This document shows positions 1 through 10,590 of a stretch of DNA of 64,000 nt, piece after piece. The position numbers were made by a program, and so were the translations under genes. Position 1 is the first letter of the stretch, and every line of letters begins with the position of its first letter. The notes beneath the pieces are model-generated. The model made no database searches, was not told the DNA's origin, and was given only the letters and a program-made list of their open reading frames with translations. This stretch comes from Rhynochetos jubatus (taxonomy: Eukaryota; Chordata; Aves; Eurypygiformes; Rhynochetidae), in assembly GCA_027574665.1 (NCBI GenBank), contig CM050657.1, forward strand, positions 22,112,700-22,176,699, in the 5' to 3' direction.

Positions 1-1313
1 ATTCATATAGGATGCAATTTTTGCTGTTAGAGCTTATTGCTAACCACAGTAACCTTAACTTGAACCTGCTCATTCTTGTGGCAATAGGAAGTTTTCTTCC
101 TGACTTCTAGCTGAAGAGGAAGAATGATATTGATATTGTGCAGCTTTCAACTCCATGGTTTTAAAGTGATGTGTTGAACTATCAGGTATGCGTAGTATTC
201 TCTCCATTTTGTCCAGTGCTTTTAGGTTATACCAGATGTTTTCCTGTCCTGTCACAGCAAGTAATCTTTGGCTGGTTGAGAGAAATATGTGTGCATTATA
301 ACCTAATTTCTTATTTCTTAGTTTTAAGCCACCTCATCAAAAGTGACCAATGTGCAGTGTTCCCATTTGCAAGCTGATAAAATGTAGTCGTGTATTTTAA
401 TGAAACTGTTCATGGAAATTAGGAATAGTTTCTGAGCCTAATATCCAGTTGGTTTTAAGTTAGCAATCATGAGTACAATTTTTGGAAATCTATGCAGGGA
501 ACGATCAAGAAGAACATCTGTTTTTGAAAATGGCAATTTAAATTTCAAAGAAACTATTTACATTTTAATAGCCCTATTCTCTGAAAGTTCCTGGGGTCTG
601 ATACTTCTGATTAGGAAAATGATCTCTGGACCCACATTTTGTATGTGGTATTCATTATAGTAACAGCCCTAATGAAATTAACTTATATTAATGTGGATGC
701 ACGTAATGTGCAATTACAGAGGAATTCCATTGTCATTTAGCAATGAATTGTCATAGTATTCCTTTAAAGTCTAGGATTTCACCAAAAGGCATGGAGAACA
801 GCATCTGAAATAATTCTCAAAGGATCAAACTGCAAAGTGTTTCAGTCCCTTTTAATCAGGAGAAGGTCTTTTTTGTTTTCAGCTTCTTTGCCAGTATAAC
901 TTGCTAAAAGGCTGACTGATGTAGGGGTAGACTTTCAAAGCAGCCTTATTCTATTTAAAATTTAGGCTCCTCGGTAACTTGAATGTTTTTAAATATTCTC
1001 TCATTGGTGTCTATTAATCGGTGCCACAATATTTGATAAGTCTTTTCAGTATGCAAAGAACTTAGTATTGTTCTTGATCTTTTGGAGGGCTTAGACTTAC
1101 TGTAAGTTGCATGTGTGTGTCTGTATATAAAATTCATCCTGATACTTCAGCCTGGGGCTTACTCTAGGACAAGTGACATATTGCCTAATAATGTTGTCAG
1201 ATACTTCCCATTGTAGGGTCTTACTGTCTGTGACCTGCAACTTTGAATGTCAAGAGACTGAAATTTTCAGTGTAAGGTATTTGTTACAGACTGATTGTTT
1301 GGGAGATTGGATA
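1..1313. other. Unique non-coding sequence
   Basis: No recognisable gene or repeat was seen in this stretch. The open frames present are 60-90 codons, encode nothing I recognise and show no splice context. Base composition is AT-leaning and ordinary for an avian intron or intergenic DNA. Confidence 0.5.
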
Positions 1314-1339
1314 GGGGGGGTGGGGGGGGTGGGAGGTGG
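1314..1339 (+). repeat. G-rich low-complexity tract
   Basis: Runs of 7, 8 and 3 G separated by single T, then A and two GG pairs. The tract fits the general pattern for a G-quadruplex on the + strand. It is 170 bases upstream of the CR1 composite and is not part of it as far as can be seen. Confidence 0.8.
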
Positions 1340-1464
1340 CATAGAGCCAGAAAAGTTTTACCATTGTTAGGAATGAAGCTGGGACATAACACATTCACCT
1401 CTGCTGCAATTCTGGTGACTTTTCCTTTGAAGAGGCCTAATGCCCTGACTCTTCAAGGCAGGAA

Positions 1465-1508
1465 ATTGAAATCTGGTAGGGATTGGGGATTGAAATCTGG
1501 TAGGGATT
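1465..1508 (+). repeat. Tandem 24-bp duplication before the CR1
   Basis: The 20-mer ATTGAAATCTGGTAGGGATT occurs at 1465-1484 and again, identically, at 1489-1508, separated by GGGG (period 24). It directly abuts the left end of the CR1 fragment. Because both copies lie on one side of the insertion it is not a classic target-site duplication. Replication slippage or a step in the insertion itself could have made it. Confidence 0.85.
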
Positions 1509-1762
1509 CTTGTTCAGCCTGGAGAAGAGAAGTCTCTGGGGAGATCTTATTGCAGCCTTCCAGTACCTGAAGGGGGCCTACAAGGAAACTGGGGGGGGGG
1601 GGGGGGGGGGGCGACACTTTTGACAAGGCCCTGTGGTGACAGGACAAGGGGTAATGGGTTTAAATTGAAAGCGGGGAGATTTACATTAGATATCAGGAAG
1701 TAGTTCTTCACAGAGAGGGTGGTGAGGCACTGGAATAGGTTGCCCAGAGAAGCTGTGGATGC
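1509..1762 (+). mobile_element. CR1 LINE, 3' portion (sense), left part of composite
   Basis: This matches the end of CR1 ORF2 and the start of the 3' region in the + direction: the 'CAGCCTGGAGAAGAGAAG' stretch, 'TTCCAGTACCTGAAGGGGGC', 'GACAGGACAAGGGGTAATGG', and 'TTGCCCAGAGAAGCTGTGGA' at the right end. The left end is 5'-truncated, as is usual for target-primed insertions. A 21-G run interrupts it (listed separately). After about 1762 the expected roughly 100 bases of 3' UTR are missing and an inverted CR1 piece follows. The copy is dead. Confidence 0.9.
1591..1611 (+). repeat. 21-base G homopolymer inside CR1
   Basis: An uninterrupted run of 21 G sits where CR1 copies normally have a short G-rich stretch (CTGGGGAGGG-like). 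It appears to be an expansion of that stretch after or during insertion. Homopolymer length in an assembly can be unreliable, so the exact count is uncertain. Confidence 0.85.
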
Positions 1763-2458
1763 AGAGGGCCTATGTTTTCCCTGATCTTCCTTTTATCCCC
1801 TATGTACCTACAGAAGCCCTTCTTGTTGCCCTTGATGTCCCTGGCCAGGTTTGATTCTGTCAGGGCTTTGGCTTTCCTCCCAGGCTCCCTGTCCCTGCTT
1901 CCACCCACTGTAGGCTTCCTTTTTGTGCCTCAGTTTCTCCAGGAGCTGCTTGTTCATCTATGCAGGCCTCCGGGCACTTTTACCCGACTTCCTCTTCATT
2001 GGGATGCCTTGTTCCTGAGCTTGGAGGAGAAAATCCTTGAATACTCACCAACTTTCTTGGGCCCCTCTTCCCTCCAGGGTTTAATCCCATGGAACTCTGC
2101 CAGTCAGTTCCCTGAAGAGGAACTACCCTCTCCTGAAGTCCAGAGTAGTGAGCTTGCTGCGTGCTCTCCTCACCTCCGTAAGGATCTCAAACTCCACCAT
2201 TCTATGGTCGCTGCAGCCAAGGCTGCCCTTGAGCTTCACATTCCCCACCAGCCCCGCCCTGTTGGTGAGAACAAGGTCCAGCATGGCACCCCTCCTCATT
2301 GACTCCTTGATCACTTGGAGAAGGAAGTTGTCATCGACACATTCCAGGAAGCTCCTGCCTTGCTTGTGTCCTGCCGTGCTGTCCCTCCAACAGATACCGG
2401 GGTGGTTAAGTCCCCCATGAGGACCAGGGTTTGGGAGCGTGAGGCTGCTGCTCTCTGC
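1763..2458 (-). mobile_element. CR1 LINE internal fragment (endonuclease end to RT linker), inverted
   Basis: Read on the minus strand this is the end of the CR1 ORF2 endonuclease domain running into the linker before the reverse transcriptase. Around 2230-2410 the minus strand encodes residues such as NHPGICWRDSTAGHKQ, LDLVLTNRAGLVGNVKLKG and SLGCSDHRMVEFEIL, which are hallmarks of CR1 endonuclease. The other end (about 1770-1860) encodes [16 protein letters not shown], typical of the linker. Stops and frameshifts break it; a one-base loss seems to lie near 2407-2412, where the usual GDFN reads as GGLN in a shifted frame. It lies between two sense CR1 pieces, so it is an inverted core within one composite insertion. 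Confidence 0.9.
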
Positions 2459-2510
2459 CTGATCTTTAAGGTCCCTTACAACCCAAACCATTCTATGATT
2501 CTGTGATTCA
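2459..2510 (+). mobile_element. CR1 LINE 3' terminus with octamer tail (sense), right part of composite
   Basis: The stretch starts GATCTTTAAGGTCCCTTACA and continues to the canonical CR1 3' terminus ATTCTATG ATTCTGTG ATTC (2490-2509), two and a half tail octamers on the + strand. It has the same orientation as the fragment at 1509-1762, and together they would make one 3' fragment lacking about 100 bases. The inverted internal CR1 piece occupies that gap. Confidence 0.92.
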
Positions 2511-3699
2511 CCACTGGATCAGAGATGTGCCTTTTGCTTTCCTCCTGAAATTGAAATTACGCTTGTCCATTTGTGGGCTTTTTTAATCATTGTGGCCTGC
2601 AATGTGCCAGCTGGGTAATGGCTTTTTTTGTTAGCCCCTTATCCTTCCACCCAAAATCGCTGCACCAACAGGGAGGTACAGAGCGCATGATCATCTGTGA
2701 CTTCCTTCTGATCTTTCCTCCACACTAAATGTGTGTCGTTCCTATGAAGGACTCTCTCCTGCTACCTTGCAGATAATCCTAGCCTCTGTTTTCTAACATG
2801 ATACTCCTCTTTCTCATCTCATTCAGTTCTTTGGCATTCGTGTGGGTTTACCACTTGGCACCCTTCAGAAACTTCTAAACAGCTCTCATTAAGAGTTTTA
2901 TGTGTCATGACAAGTTTATAACTTAACCACAATTTTCCAAACATGCTTGAGGTATGGGGTGGGTGGGTCTCATGTCCAAGGACAAATCTTTAGAAGATTT
3001 TCAAAATGTCAGGCTGGATTATTAGGAAACACCAATGTGTAAAGACAAATTACATGCCTAAGCGAAAGCCAGAACAGAGCTGTGAACCCTCTGTATAAAG
3101 TTCAGTGGGTTAAAGAATTTATATATGGTTATAGTTCAAATTAAGATTGCCAGCTTGGCAGGTAGACTGTGGTGAGCAGTTGTTTATCCCAACATCACCT
3201 GAAGTTTTGTCGACAGATCATCACAGTTGCTGTTTTCTGTTTAAGAAATTCATGCCTGGAGCATCTGATGTGAAGTGTATTGGAAGAGATATGTGCAGTG
3301 CATCTGTCTGTACTAAGACATTCACTACTCCATGCTGTCAATCTAATCACTTTTAGAAGCCCCCCCCCCCCCCCCAGAAAAACAGTGTAGTTTTAGAGAA
3401 GTGTTGATGTGTGAGAGTTGCTCAAAGACTACATTTAGGGGAGCCAATTGCCTGAGTAGACAGATATAGCCACCACTTTATAAAGGCAGAGAATCAGAAC
3501 AAAGTGAAGTAAGTGTTTACTCATTTGTTTTATTTAGGTCTTTCTATTTATTCACTATTAGAGTGCCCAAGAAACTTTAAAATGCTGGTTTTTTCCACTT
3601 TGTCATGCAGTTGTAGGCACATTGCCACCTTATAGGGAAAGAACAAAAACCAAAATGTCCCATGTAAAACTTATTTCAAGCTAATAGAGAAACTCCTTC
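2511..3699. other. Unique non-coding sequence
   Basis: No gene or confident repeat is visible here apart from the C homopolymer at 3360-3375. Short open frames lack recognisable domains. Confidence 0.45.
3360..3375 (+). repeat. 16-base C homopolymer
   Basis: An uninterrupted run of 16 C in otherwise AT-leaning sequence, followed by AGAAAAA. A simple slippage-prone tract; on the minus strand it is a G16 run. Confidence 0.85.
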
Positions 3700-3820
3700 C
3701 AATGTCAGTGGACTTTGGGTGCCACCCTGGGAGGTTTTATGAGTTGCCCAAAACTACTTCGGCACTCTGTGCAGGAGCCAGAAGGAAATCTGGTCCTAAT
3801 ACACCTTAGTTCAATGCCAT
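3700..3820 (+). repeat. Possible MIR-like SINE relic
   Basis: The stretch GAGGTTTTATGAGTTGCCCA (3730-3749), followed by a segment resembling 'GGCAGAGCCAGGAAT...CTGGTC' (CAGGAGCCAGAAGGAAATCT, 3772-3791), resembles the core of MIR-type tRNA-derived SINEs of amniotes. Divergence is high and the assignment rests on pattern memory. It could be chance similarity. Confidence 0.4.
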
Positions 3821-5000
3821 TTCTTCTCTTAAAATCGTGCCAACCTAAGTCTTGTGGGAGAGGTGCAAGCTGACTCGAGCACTTCCACTGCCAGGACTGA
3901 AGTCACTCCAGATGTCATGCCAGTGTAACAACAGACAATCAAATCCTGCTGGGCATGTCTGTGGGATGCTGTGGAGCTTGATTCCCAAGTCCCTGAGCTA
4001 ATGGTAGTCCTGCCAGTTTGGTGTAGCACAGTGCCCAGCTCAGCTGACCAGCTGAGGTCCAGGATTCGGAGTTGGGCATAAGCTGTTGAGCTCTGCCAGG
4101 TTGCCGGCTGGTCCAGCTTCCTGGGAGATGCCTGCAGTGGGATGTAGGCCAGGGTGGGAGGGATTGGCAAATAGCATGTAACCCTCGTTTCTGTGAAGGA
4201 TGTGGAAGATTGAATAGTAGCTGTGTTTGGAGGGAGATGAAGCTAATCTAAGTTGGAAATGCCATTCCGTACAGTCCCCGGTGGATTGACAATGCCTGAC
4301 CCTGGTTTCATTTGTACCACGTTAACGGAATTACTGTTCTTACAGACTACAGGAGATGAGATGGACCTCGGGTTCACGGCATGTGGCAAATGCAAATAAT
4401 ATGAAACCACATTATTTGTATCTGTATTCAACTTATATAATTTTGAACCAAGAAGTAATTTTTGTCCCTTCAGTGCTGACTGTACTGGCAATAAACTGTG
4501 GTTGTCTCATTACTGTAGCGAATAGCACCATCTAGGGATCAGGATGGTTTTAAAGTCATTTTTGTAATTGTGCCTGGCAAGAATGGCTTGAATGTTAGAT
4601 GTACATTGCACATATGCTCTCCATATAGCCATACTTTTTAATATTTATACTATTTCAGGTGCATATATAATATTTTTATAGATATATGCATAATATTTCA
4701 CATATATATTTTCGTCGGGTTTTATATATGCATACATATAAAAACTGAGGGAAATATTATATGTGTGCCCACCAGCAGTACAAAGCTTAAATTAAAAGTA
4801 TATCCATATTAACAAACACAAAGCTTATAGATATATGCTTACAATTTACAGAATTCTTCAGCGGTGTGGTTATCAGCTGGTGTTAATGCAGGAACAAGTC
4901 TCTCTTGTGCTGTTACAGGCTTTTACAGATATTTGTGGCAAAAATGTAGCAATTTACTCTGTGGTGTGTGATACACTGCACTGTTGAGAAAGTTGGAATT
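3821..5000. other. Unique non-coding sequence
   Basis: About 3830-4170 is somewhat GC-richer and is open for 113 codons on the minus strand, but the translation (rich in S, T, A) has no domain I recognise. The rest is ordinary AT-leaning DNA. No splice-bounded exon stands out. Confidence 0.45.
4640..4745. repeat. AT-rich (TATA/ATAT) low-complexity tract
   Basis: Mixed TATATA, ATATTT and ATATGCATA runs over about 100 bases, broken by a short CGTCGGG island near 4713-4719. There is no exact repeat unit. Probably a decayed dinucleotide repeat. Confidence 0.6.
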
Positions 5001-5009
5001 ACCACCTCT

Positions 5010-5110
5010 GTTGCTTTAAAATCTCTCCCTATCTTGACTATGCAAAATGAGGAAGATAAAGATAATAGTACTAATGTTTACTATAATGAAGCTGCATGAC
5101 CTCGGGAGAC
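5010..5110 (-). repeat. Possible MIR-like SINE relic (antisense)
   Basis: The string CTCCCTATCTTGACTATGCA followed by AAAATGAGGAAGATAAAGAT and 'AATAGTACTAATG' resembles the reverse complement of the MIR consensus ('TTTCCCTATCTGTAAAATGGGGATAATAATACT'). The fit is good over about 60 bases and fades on both sides. It would be a very old insertion. Confidence 0.5.
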
Positions 5111-6806
5111 GTCAGAGCAGCTGTTTCAAAAAAGCTTGCATGTACAATAAAGCCATTTCTGTGCTGGCATTTAATGATAGTGTCTTGGCCACAGATGGGA
5201 TTATAATCTTCTTGATTTAAAACTTTTCTGGTTTATTGATTCAGAGAAATACTCTGAAAACTGCCTATTGCTCACGAGACTGAGAAATAAACAAATTTCG
5301 GGACAAAAGCAAATAAAATAGACCAGAACTATGACACAAGTGATTGTAATAACAAACCTGGATTTTATAAAATGGTCTTTTAAAAGCACAAAACTTACTG
5401 CACCCAATTTAGTCAGTTTGTTTGCTTTAAATCTACATGTTTATCTCTGGTGTGCTATGGAGAATGCTTGGCCTCCCGTCAGGCTCTGTTCACGCCTGCT
5501 AGCGAAAGGTGCTCCAGATTCCCTGTGTACAGGCAGCACAGAACTGACTTCAACTGCAATGACCTGTGGAGGCAGAAAGGCCTGTTACCAAGGCAGGAAG
5601 GTCTTCAGACACTGTCGCTGCAGCCTCTGCTAAGTTTCACAGAGGCTGAGTGTTTGGACCTTGATAGTTCTGGAGTACTCTCTTCTGCTCTAGTAAACTG
5701 CTGAAAGGAATACTGCCAACCAGGGTGCACAGATAGGACCCAGATGCTCACAGTCAGTGAATGCGTACAGGAGGTGTGATTTTCCTCCAGCCATTGTCAG
5801 ACTAGTTCCTCTTGTCTTCTTATGCCCGTGAATATATCAAGGTTGCAGCAGCAGCCCAGTCCATGCAGATAAGCTAGCCATTGAAGTAATACTTCTTCTG
5901 TGTGAATTTGTATTTTAGTTTGAGAAGAACATGTCAACTCCAAACATTTTTTCAGTGAAGTAGCTGCTTTGCAGATGCACCTAATTTTTGTTCAGCTATT
6001 TGCACTGGTAAATATTAAAGTTTGACTGTATTTGTAAAATTATATTCATTAATGCAAATTGCATGCAGTCTTTAGTATACTTCTGTAAACAGTGTTCATA
6101 TACCATGTTCTCGTGATGGATACGGCTGAAACTTAATGCAGCTCATGTTGCTGTTTGTTTGAAGAAACGATGGCTGTCACACTTGAATATGATGCCTTTG
6201 GTTATTTTCTTTGAGGGTCCTGCTCTTGAGGAAATAACACTGGGTCAATTTTCTGTAAAATTGTAGCTGGCCATGACAGCCTTCTGTTTAAACCAGTGGT
6301 TCAACCCAAGCTGAGTTAGGATGCAAGGGAAATTTTTCATTTTGCTTTTTTCCGCACTTTTATTTCAATGAATTGTGATGTAAAAAATTCTACCATTAAA
6401 TGTGAACAATCAGTTTTATGGTTTTACATTATTATTAAGGCACTACTTTACCACTTCAGTACTACTGTACTGGGTACTTCATTTTGTATTTCTACGTTTT
6501 TGCAGAACACATAAGAATCACTGATGCAGTACAAATACTGGCTTTACTGCTACTCTGCAAATGACAAGACTTTTTCTTGCAAACTTGACTCGATTGAATA
6601 TTTTTGGTGTTTAATTTCTTTACATCTGCAGTGTGTTAAGACACCAAGCATTCAAGAAGCATGTTCCCATCCAAACAATACTCTTTAACTACGGTGCCAG
6701 AACTGTCATGAGTTCACTCCTCATTACAGTTGTCTATAATTTCCCTGGAAATGGAGCTGTCTTACATTCCACTGTAAGACGCCTGTGTTTGAGTAGCATC
6801 TACCTG
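5111..6806. other. Unique non-coding sequence
   Basis: No gene, RNA gene or confident repeat seen. Open frames up to about 100 codons (for example 5331-5633, +) have no recognisable product. Confidence 0.45.
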
Positions 6807-6852
6807 ATTCTGGGAGATTAGGGACAGAGAAGCTGAGGTAGATGCTTGAATG
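6807..6852 (+). repeat. Diverged direct repeat, copy 1
   Basis: The segment TGGGAGATTAGGGACAGAGA followed by AGCTGAGGTAGATGCTTGAATGC matches, with small indels, a second copy near 7678-7721 on the same strand, about 870 bases away. The family is unknown. It may be a local duplication or two copies of an old interspersed repeat. Confidence 0.55.
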
Positions 6853-6865
6853 CAGGGACTCCGTT

Positions 6866-6965
6866 TCTAACCTACTCTTAAAAGTCTCCATTACTGGAAA
6901 GCACAGCCCCTTCTAACAGTCTGTTAAAGAATCTACACGTTAATTTTGAAAGAGCCACTACTGAC
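6866..6965 (-). mobile_element. Old CR1/L3 LINE 3' relic (antisense)
   Basis: The run 'CTAACCTACTCTTAAAAGTC...TCCATTACTGGAAAGCACAGCC...CTAACAGTCTGTTAAAGAATCT' resembles the antisense of the old CR1/L3 3' region ('CTGCTCTTAAAAATCTCCAGTGATGGAGATTCCACAACC...GGCAATCTGTTCCAG'). The match is clear in the left half and fades after about 6960. Its divergence is much higher than that of the CR1 copies at 46 and 56 kb. Confidence 0.5.
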
Positions 6966-7677
6966 ATGCTAAACTTACAAGCAAAGTTGTTCCCAAAGAC
7001 CGTGTTTCCTGCTTTTCCTAGGCAATAACCAAAACTTTGCCCTGGTCCTGCAGTGAGTTCCCCTTTGACAGAGCTGCACAGTTCCAGGATTTCCAATGAC
7101 ACAGTTATTCTAATAAAAGGAAACAATCCTACTTCATTTTAGTGGAGGTTGGCAGCTTAACTGTTCCCACTGTCCGTCATCTGAAAGGTGGCTAGTGGCT
7201 TCAGGTAGGTTAATGTGCACCCGTTTGCTAAAATAAGCTTGTCTAACCTTGGTATCTAATCGTGCCTAATAAGCACTGTCTAGTCTTGGGAAACGAATAT
7301 AGCTGAAACTTCTACCTGTGTGAGAGCAATGTTGCCTCCTGGCGTCACTGGCCTCTTACAGGTAAAACATTGATCTTCTGAGCATTGCTGAGGAAAAAAA
7401 TTACCTTCCTTGGATGTTTTGTAAGTGTGTAGACCTCCAGGTGCTGATGATAGCCTGGGTGATTGGAGCACAACTCCTCTGGAATCGCACCATTCTGTAG
7501 TGGGGTGGAATGACCGTTGTAGGAGAGCTTCCCTTCTCTCCTTTGGACCTAAGGAGGGAACAGATTTTCCCTGCTCCCCTTTCTGGAATGAACTGCGCCC
7601 CTAATGTGTGTCAGTACTGCTCTGCAGGTCAGTCTGAGGGTAAGCTCTCTCAGCTCTCTATCAGGAGTGATTTGATA
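6966..7677. other. Unique non-coding sequence
   Basis: No recognisable feature. Mildly GC-rich in parts (7300-7650), but no coding or promoter signal is visible. Confidence 0.4.
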
Positions 7678-7721
7678 CTGGGAGATTAGAGAAGTTGAGG
7701 TGTTTGAATGCAAGAACTACA
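7678..7721 (+). repeat. Diverged direct repeat, copy 2
   Basis: TGGGAGATTAGAGAAGTTGA followed by GGTGTTTGAATGCAAGAACT repeats the segment at 6807-6852, minus a six-base GGACAG and a few other bases. The similarity does not clearly extend past 40-45 bases on either side. Confidence 0.55.
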
Positions 7722-8468
7722 ATTCTTGGTTCCTTCTACAACCTCAGTATTAGAGGGCTGGATGCTGTTGAGTTAGACCTCAGAGTAATGCAAAGACCTC
7801 ATCAAAAATGTGGAACACGGTATGTTTTAGGAGAAGCTGTATAGACAGAGGCAGCTGAAGAAGTGTGGGGTGAACTTAGCACAGAGGTCTCCATTGTCAG
7901 AAGTGCCATGGAGAAGGTGAATAGGGGGATTATGTGTTTTACAGCACAGAAGTCAGAAAGCACCTCTGATGCAATAATATGAGCATGTTTGAAACAAACC
8001 AAGAGGAGGAATTTTTTCATACATTGCATAGTAACAGTTGTGTATTGCTGCAGAGGATATAGAGGAGACTGGAAATGGGTTTAGAAAAATAACTGACAGG
8101 TTCAGGGATGAGTGTTTCCATCAGTGACAAGAAGCTTGAGGGTCTGGATACAGCTTCTAGAAATCCCTCAGTCACTGATCCCTGGAGTGTATAGCAGGGA
8201 AATAAATATCCTGTAAGGAGTTTTCCTTAAGGAAAGAACAAACAAAAATTTGCTATTAGCCACTGAAAAGTAAAATTTACAAGGTCAGGTAAATCCAGTC
8301 AGACCCTGAGTATCTGTTCTTAATGTTTGCTGCATCCTTTGTGTTCCTGCAGTGGGCTTGTAGCAGGACTAAAACTTAGCTAGCTATATTTATTTCCGTT
8401 TGTTTTGAATTCTTGCTAGTATTACTTAAGGTGACTGGCACTAAGTTAGGTTATCCTATTGAACACCG

Positions 8469-9047
8469 TTGCAGTGGTTTCAAAGGCACTCCATATCTGT
8501 TACCTTATACGGCCTCTGCACTTTAAAGCCAACTGACCGTTGGAGAATGGGCAGCATAGAAATACACATTCTTGAACTCCCTGTTCCACTTTGCACAAAA
8601 ATCATCCCAGGGCTCCCTGATTCCAATCAAAAGGAGTTATGGTGCTTCATGAGAGCCCCCTTTAACACGACAGTGAGGAACAGCAGGACTACAATCACTA
8701 TTGTTAGCCCTTGTCCTTCAGTGAGGAAGCTCATCAGAAATGGAGAAAAGAGCTTGTGCAAGCAATCCAAAGGTAATACTTCCATCTGCTGCAGGAATGG
8801 CTGCCCCTGTGACACAAACGGGACGTGTCTACTATGGTCCAAGCCATTACTGTGGCATGGAGAAGCACAACAACCCCTTCCAAAGCAAAATAATGCAAAA
8901 CAAGAGTGGCAGCCACATTTGACAGAATACTGCTGCCCATTCTTCAATGGTCAGTTGGCTTTTAAGTGCCTCTGCAGTGACCCCTCATTAGCAGTGCAGC
9001 ATAAAAACCATTATTTAGCCCTAATCAACACAGTTTTGTTAGTCTGA
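8469..9047 (+). other. Unassigned 192-codon open frame, probably not a gene
   Basis: This is the longest open frame outside the LINE copies. The translation, rich in cysteine, proline and asparagine, has no domain, signal peptide or transmembrane helix I recognise. The antisense strand is also open for 106 codons (8627-8947) and there encodes a hydrophobic run (ILVVLL-like, about residues 79-95). Openness on both strands points to stop-poor composition and not to selection. One frame of this length by chance in 64 kb is not surprising. It could still be a lineage-specific exon, but no clear splice sites or poly(A) signal support that. Confidence 0.2.
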
Positions 9048-10334
9048 CACACTCTTCTCAGGAACTGTAACTCTGATTTGGCTGTTAAGAACTGAAAGCT
9101 CAGTCTCAGAAATTGGTCTAGACCTACTATGATAAAAGTCAGAATTTTTTGCCTTCTTGTGGTTCAGGGTGGAGCTTGATCATTAACTGATGCCTTCAGT
9201 CTTTGGGAATCGCGACAGTTGGCTACGAGATCCCCTTCCCTCAGTACATCTTTTCTATAGAAGCATGTTAACAGCTGTATTTTCAAAGCATTATGCAGTC
9301 TTTCAACCACATGACTTGTGCTAATAACAGCAGGCAATGCACAGCTGAATCTCCACCTACTCCTTTAAGAACTTGCCTTTTGCTATCCCAGGGTTATCTT
9401 TTGAAAAATAACACTTATTTTTAAGTGTTCAAATGACTTTCTTTAAACTACGGCTGCCTCATCAAGAACAGGGTAAGCCTGCTCTTTTTGTATGCTTCCG
9501 CTTGGATGAGCAACGCCTGCGAAATACCACTTAGAGCAATGCCAGTTTTAAAACTTACATCCATGCATTAACTGGATGGTCTTGGCTGAATGTGTCATCT
9601 TATAGTTATTAACAGGCCGCAGAAAATAGATAATCGGGAAATGAAAATGAAAGATTGCTATTCCTTCTTTGTGTAAGTAAGCAAAATAGGAAAGGTGGCT
9701 TTACCGACACTTTCACAGAGCCTCATGCAAAGAGAGGAGTGGCTGTGAAAGAGCCTCATGCAGTCAATGGGTTTTATGGTTGGGATTCGTAAATCATTTG
9801 GAAACTTTCTTGGCCAGAACCTGTTGGACGTGTGCCTTGTACAATGAGGTGTTAACTACGGGAAGGTGGAGGGGAAGACATACAGGAGGGAAGAGTGAGG
9901 AAGAGAGCATTAGGTTTGTTGGGCAGGACTATGCAGGGTAAAGATACAAGTGGCTCTAGCAGGTTGGACCAAGTCTGTCTCACCGGATGCTTGATCTCTG
10001 GCTGTGGCCAGTGGTTGAAGTGTGTAAGATAATGGGAAAGCATGCCAATGACTCAAACTTTCACTGAGTAGTCTCCCAACCTCTAGCAGTTTCAAGCTCA
10101 GGGTCTTTCTGAACCAGAGATGATATTCCAGGTTTTATAATCCACGTGAGATTGCTTTTCTGTTGATACACTCAGTTGGCTGTGAAGCCCTGTAAGCTTT
10201 ATGGCATTTGCAGTGCCCTGTAGCAGGGGATTCTGTCCTTGACAGCATTCAAGGAGGAGAGCCTGGTTTGTTTGGTTTTGAGTTTGCCTTTTGCTAATTT
10301 ATTCTGATTACTTAAAGATACTAAGAGGTGGTAG
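9048..10334. other. Unique non-coding sequence
   Basis: No gene or confident repeat. A 13-mer AGAGCCTCATGCA occurs twice, at 9717-9729 and 9750-9762, which is a minor local duplication. Confidence 0.4.
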
Positions 10335-10590
10335 TGACTCTCAGTTCTTAATCATGTGTGCATAGTTAGGATTGTTTTCTGCCATGTGTATGACTTCACA
10401 TTTCATTACATATCATTTAGTTTCCTAATTCTTTTCATATTTGTTTAGTCTTGGAAGGTCCTTTTGCAGTATTTGTCTTTAATATCCCAGATAGGTTTGT
10501 ATCATCATCACCAGATTTCACCATTAGTCACTTCCTTTCCAGATCACTTAGGGGTGTGCTGAACAGTGTGCCCCCAAAGTTGGCAGCCCA
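10335..10590 (+). repeat. Ancient amniote interspersed-repeat relic
   Basis: The segment containing 'TTTCTGCCATGTGTATGACTTCACATTTC' in pieces, then 'CTTTTGCAGTATTTGTC', 'GTATCATCATCACCAGATTT' and 'AGATCACTTAGGGGTGTGCTGAACAG', matches a pattern I recall from an old, widespread amniote repeat probably derived from a LINE ('...CCCATGTGTATGACTTGCATTT...GTATCATCAGCAAATTTGAT...AAATCATTTATATATATTGAATAGCAG'). I cannot name the family firmly. Strand is given as the orientation in which I recall it. Confidence 0.45.

Noticed and set aside
2123-2491. 122-codon minus-strand open frame as a host gene
   Set aside because: Its residues (LDLVLTNRAGLVGNVKLKG, SLGCSDH) are those of CR1 endonuclease, so it is part of the retrotransposon composite.
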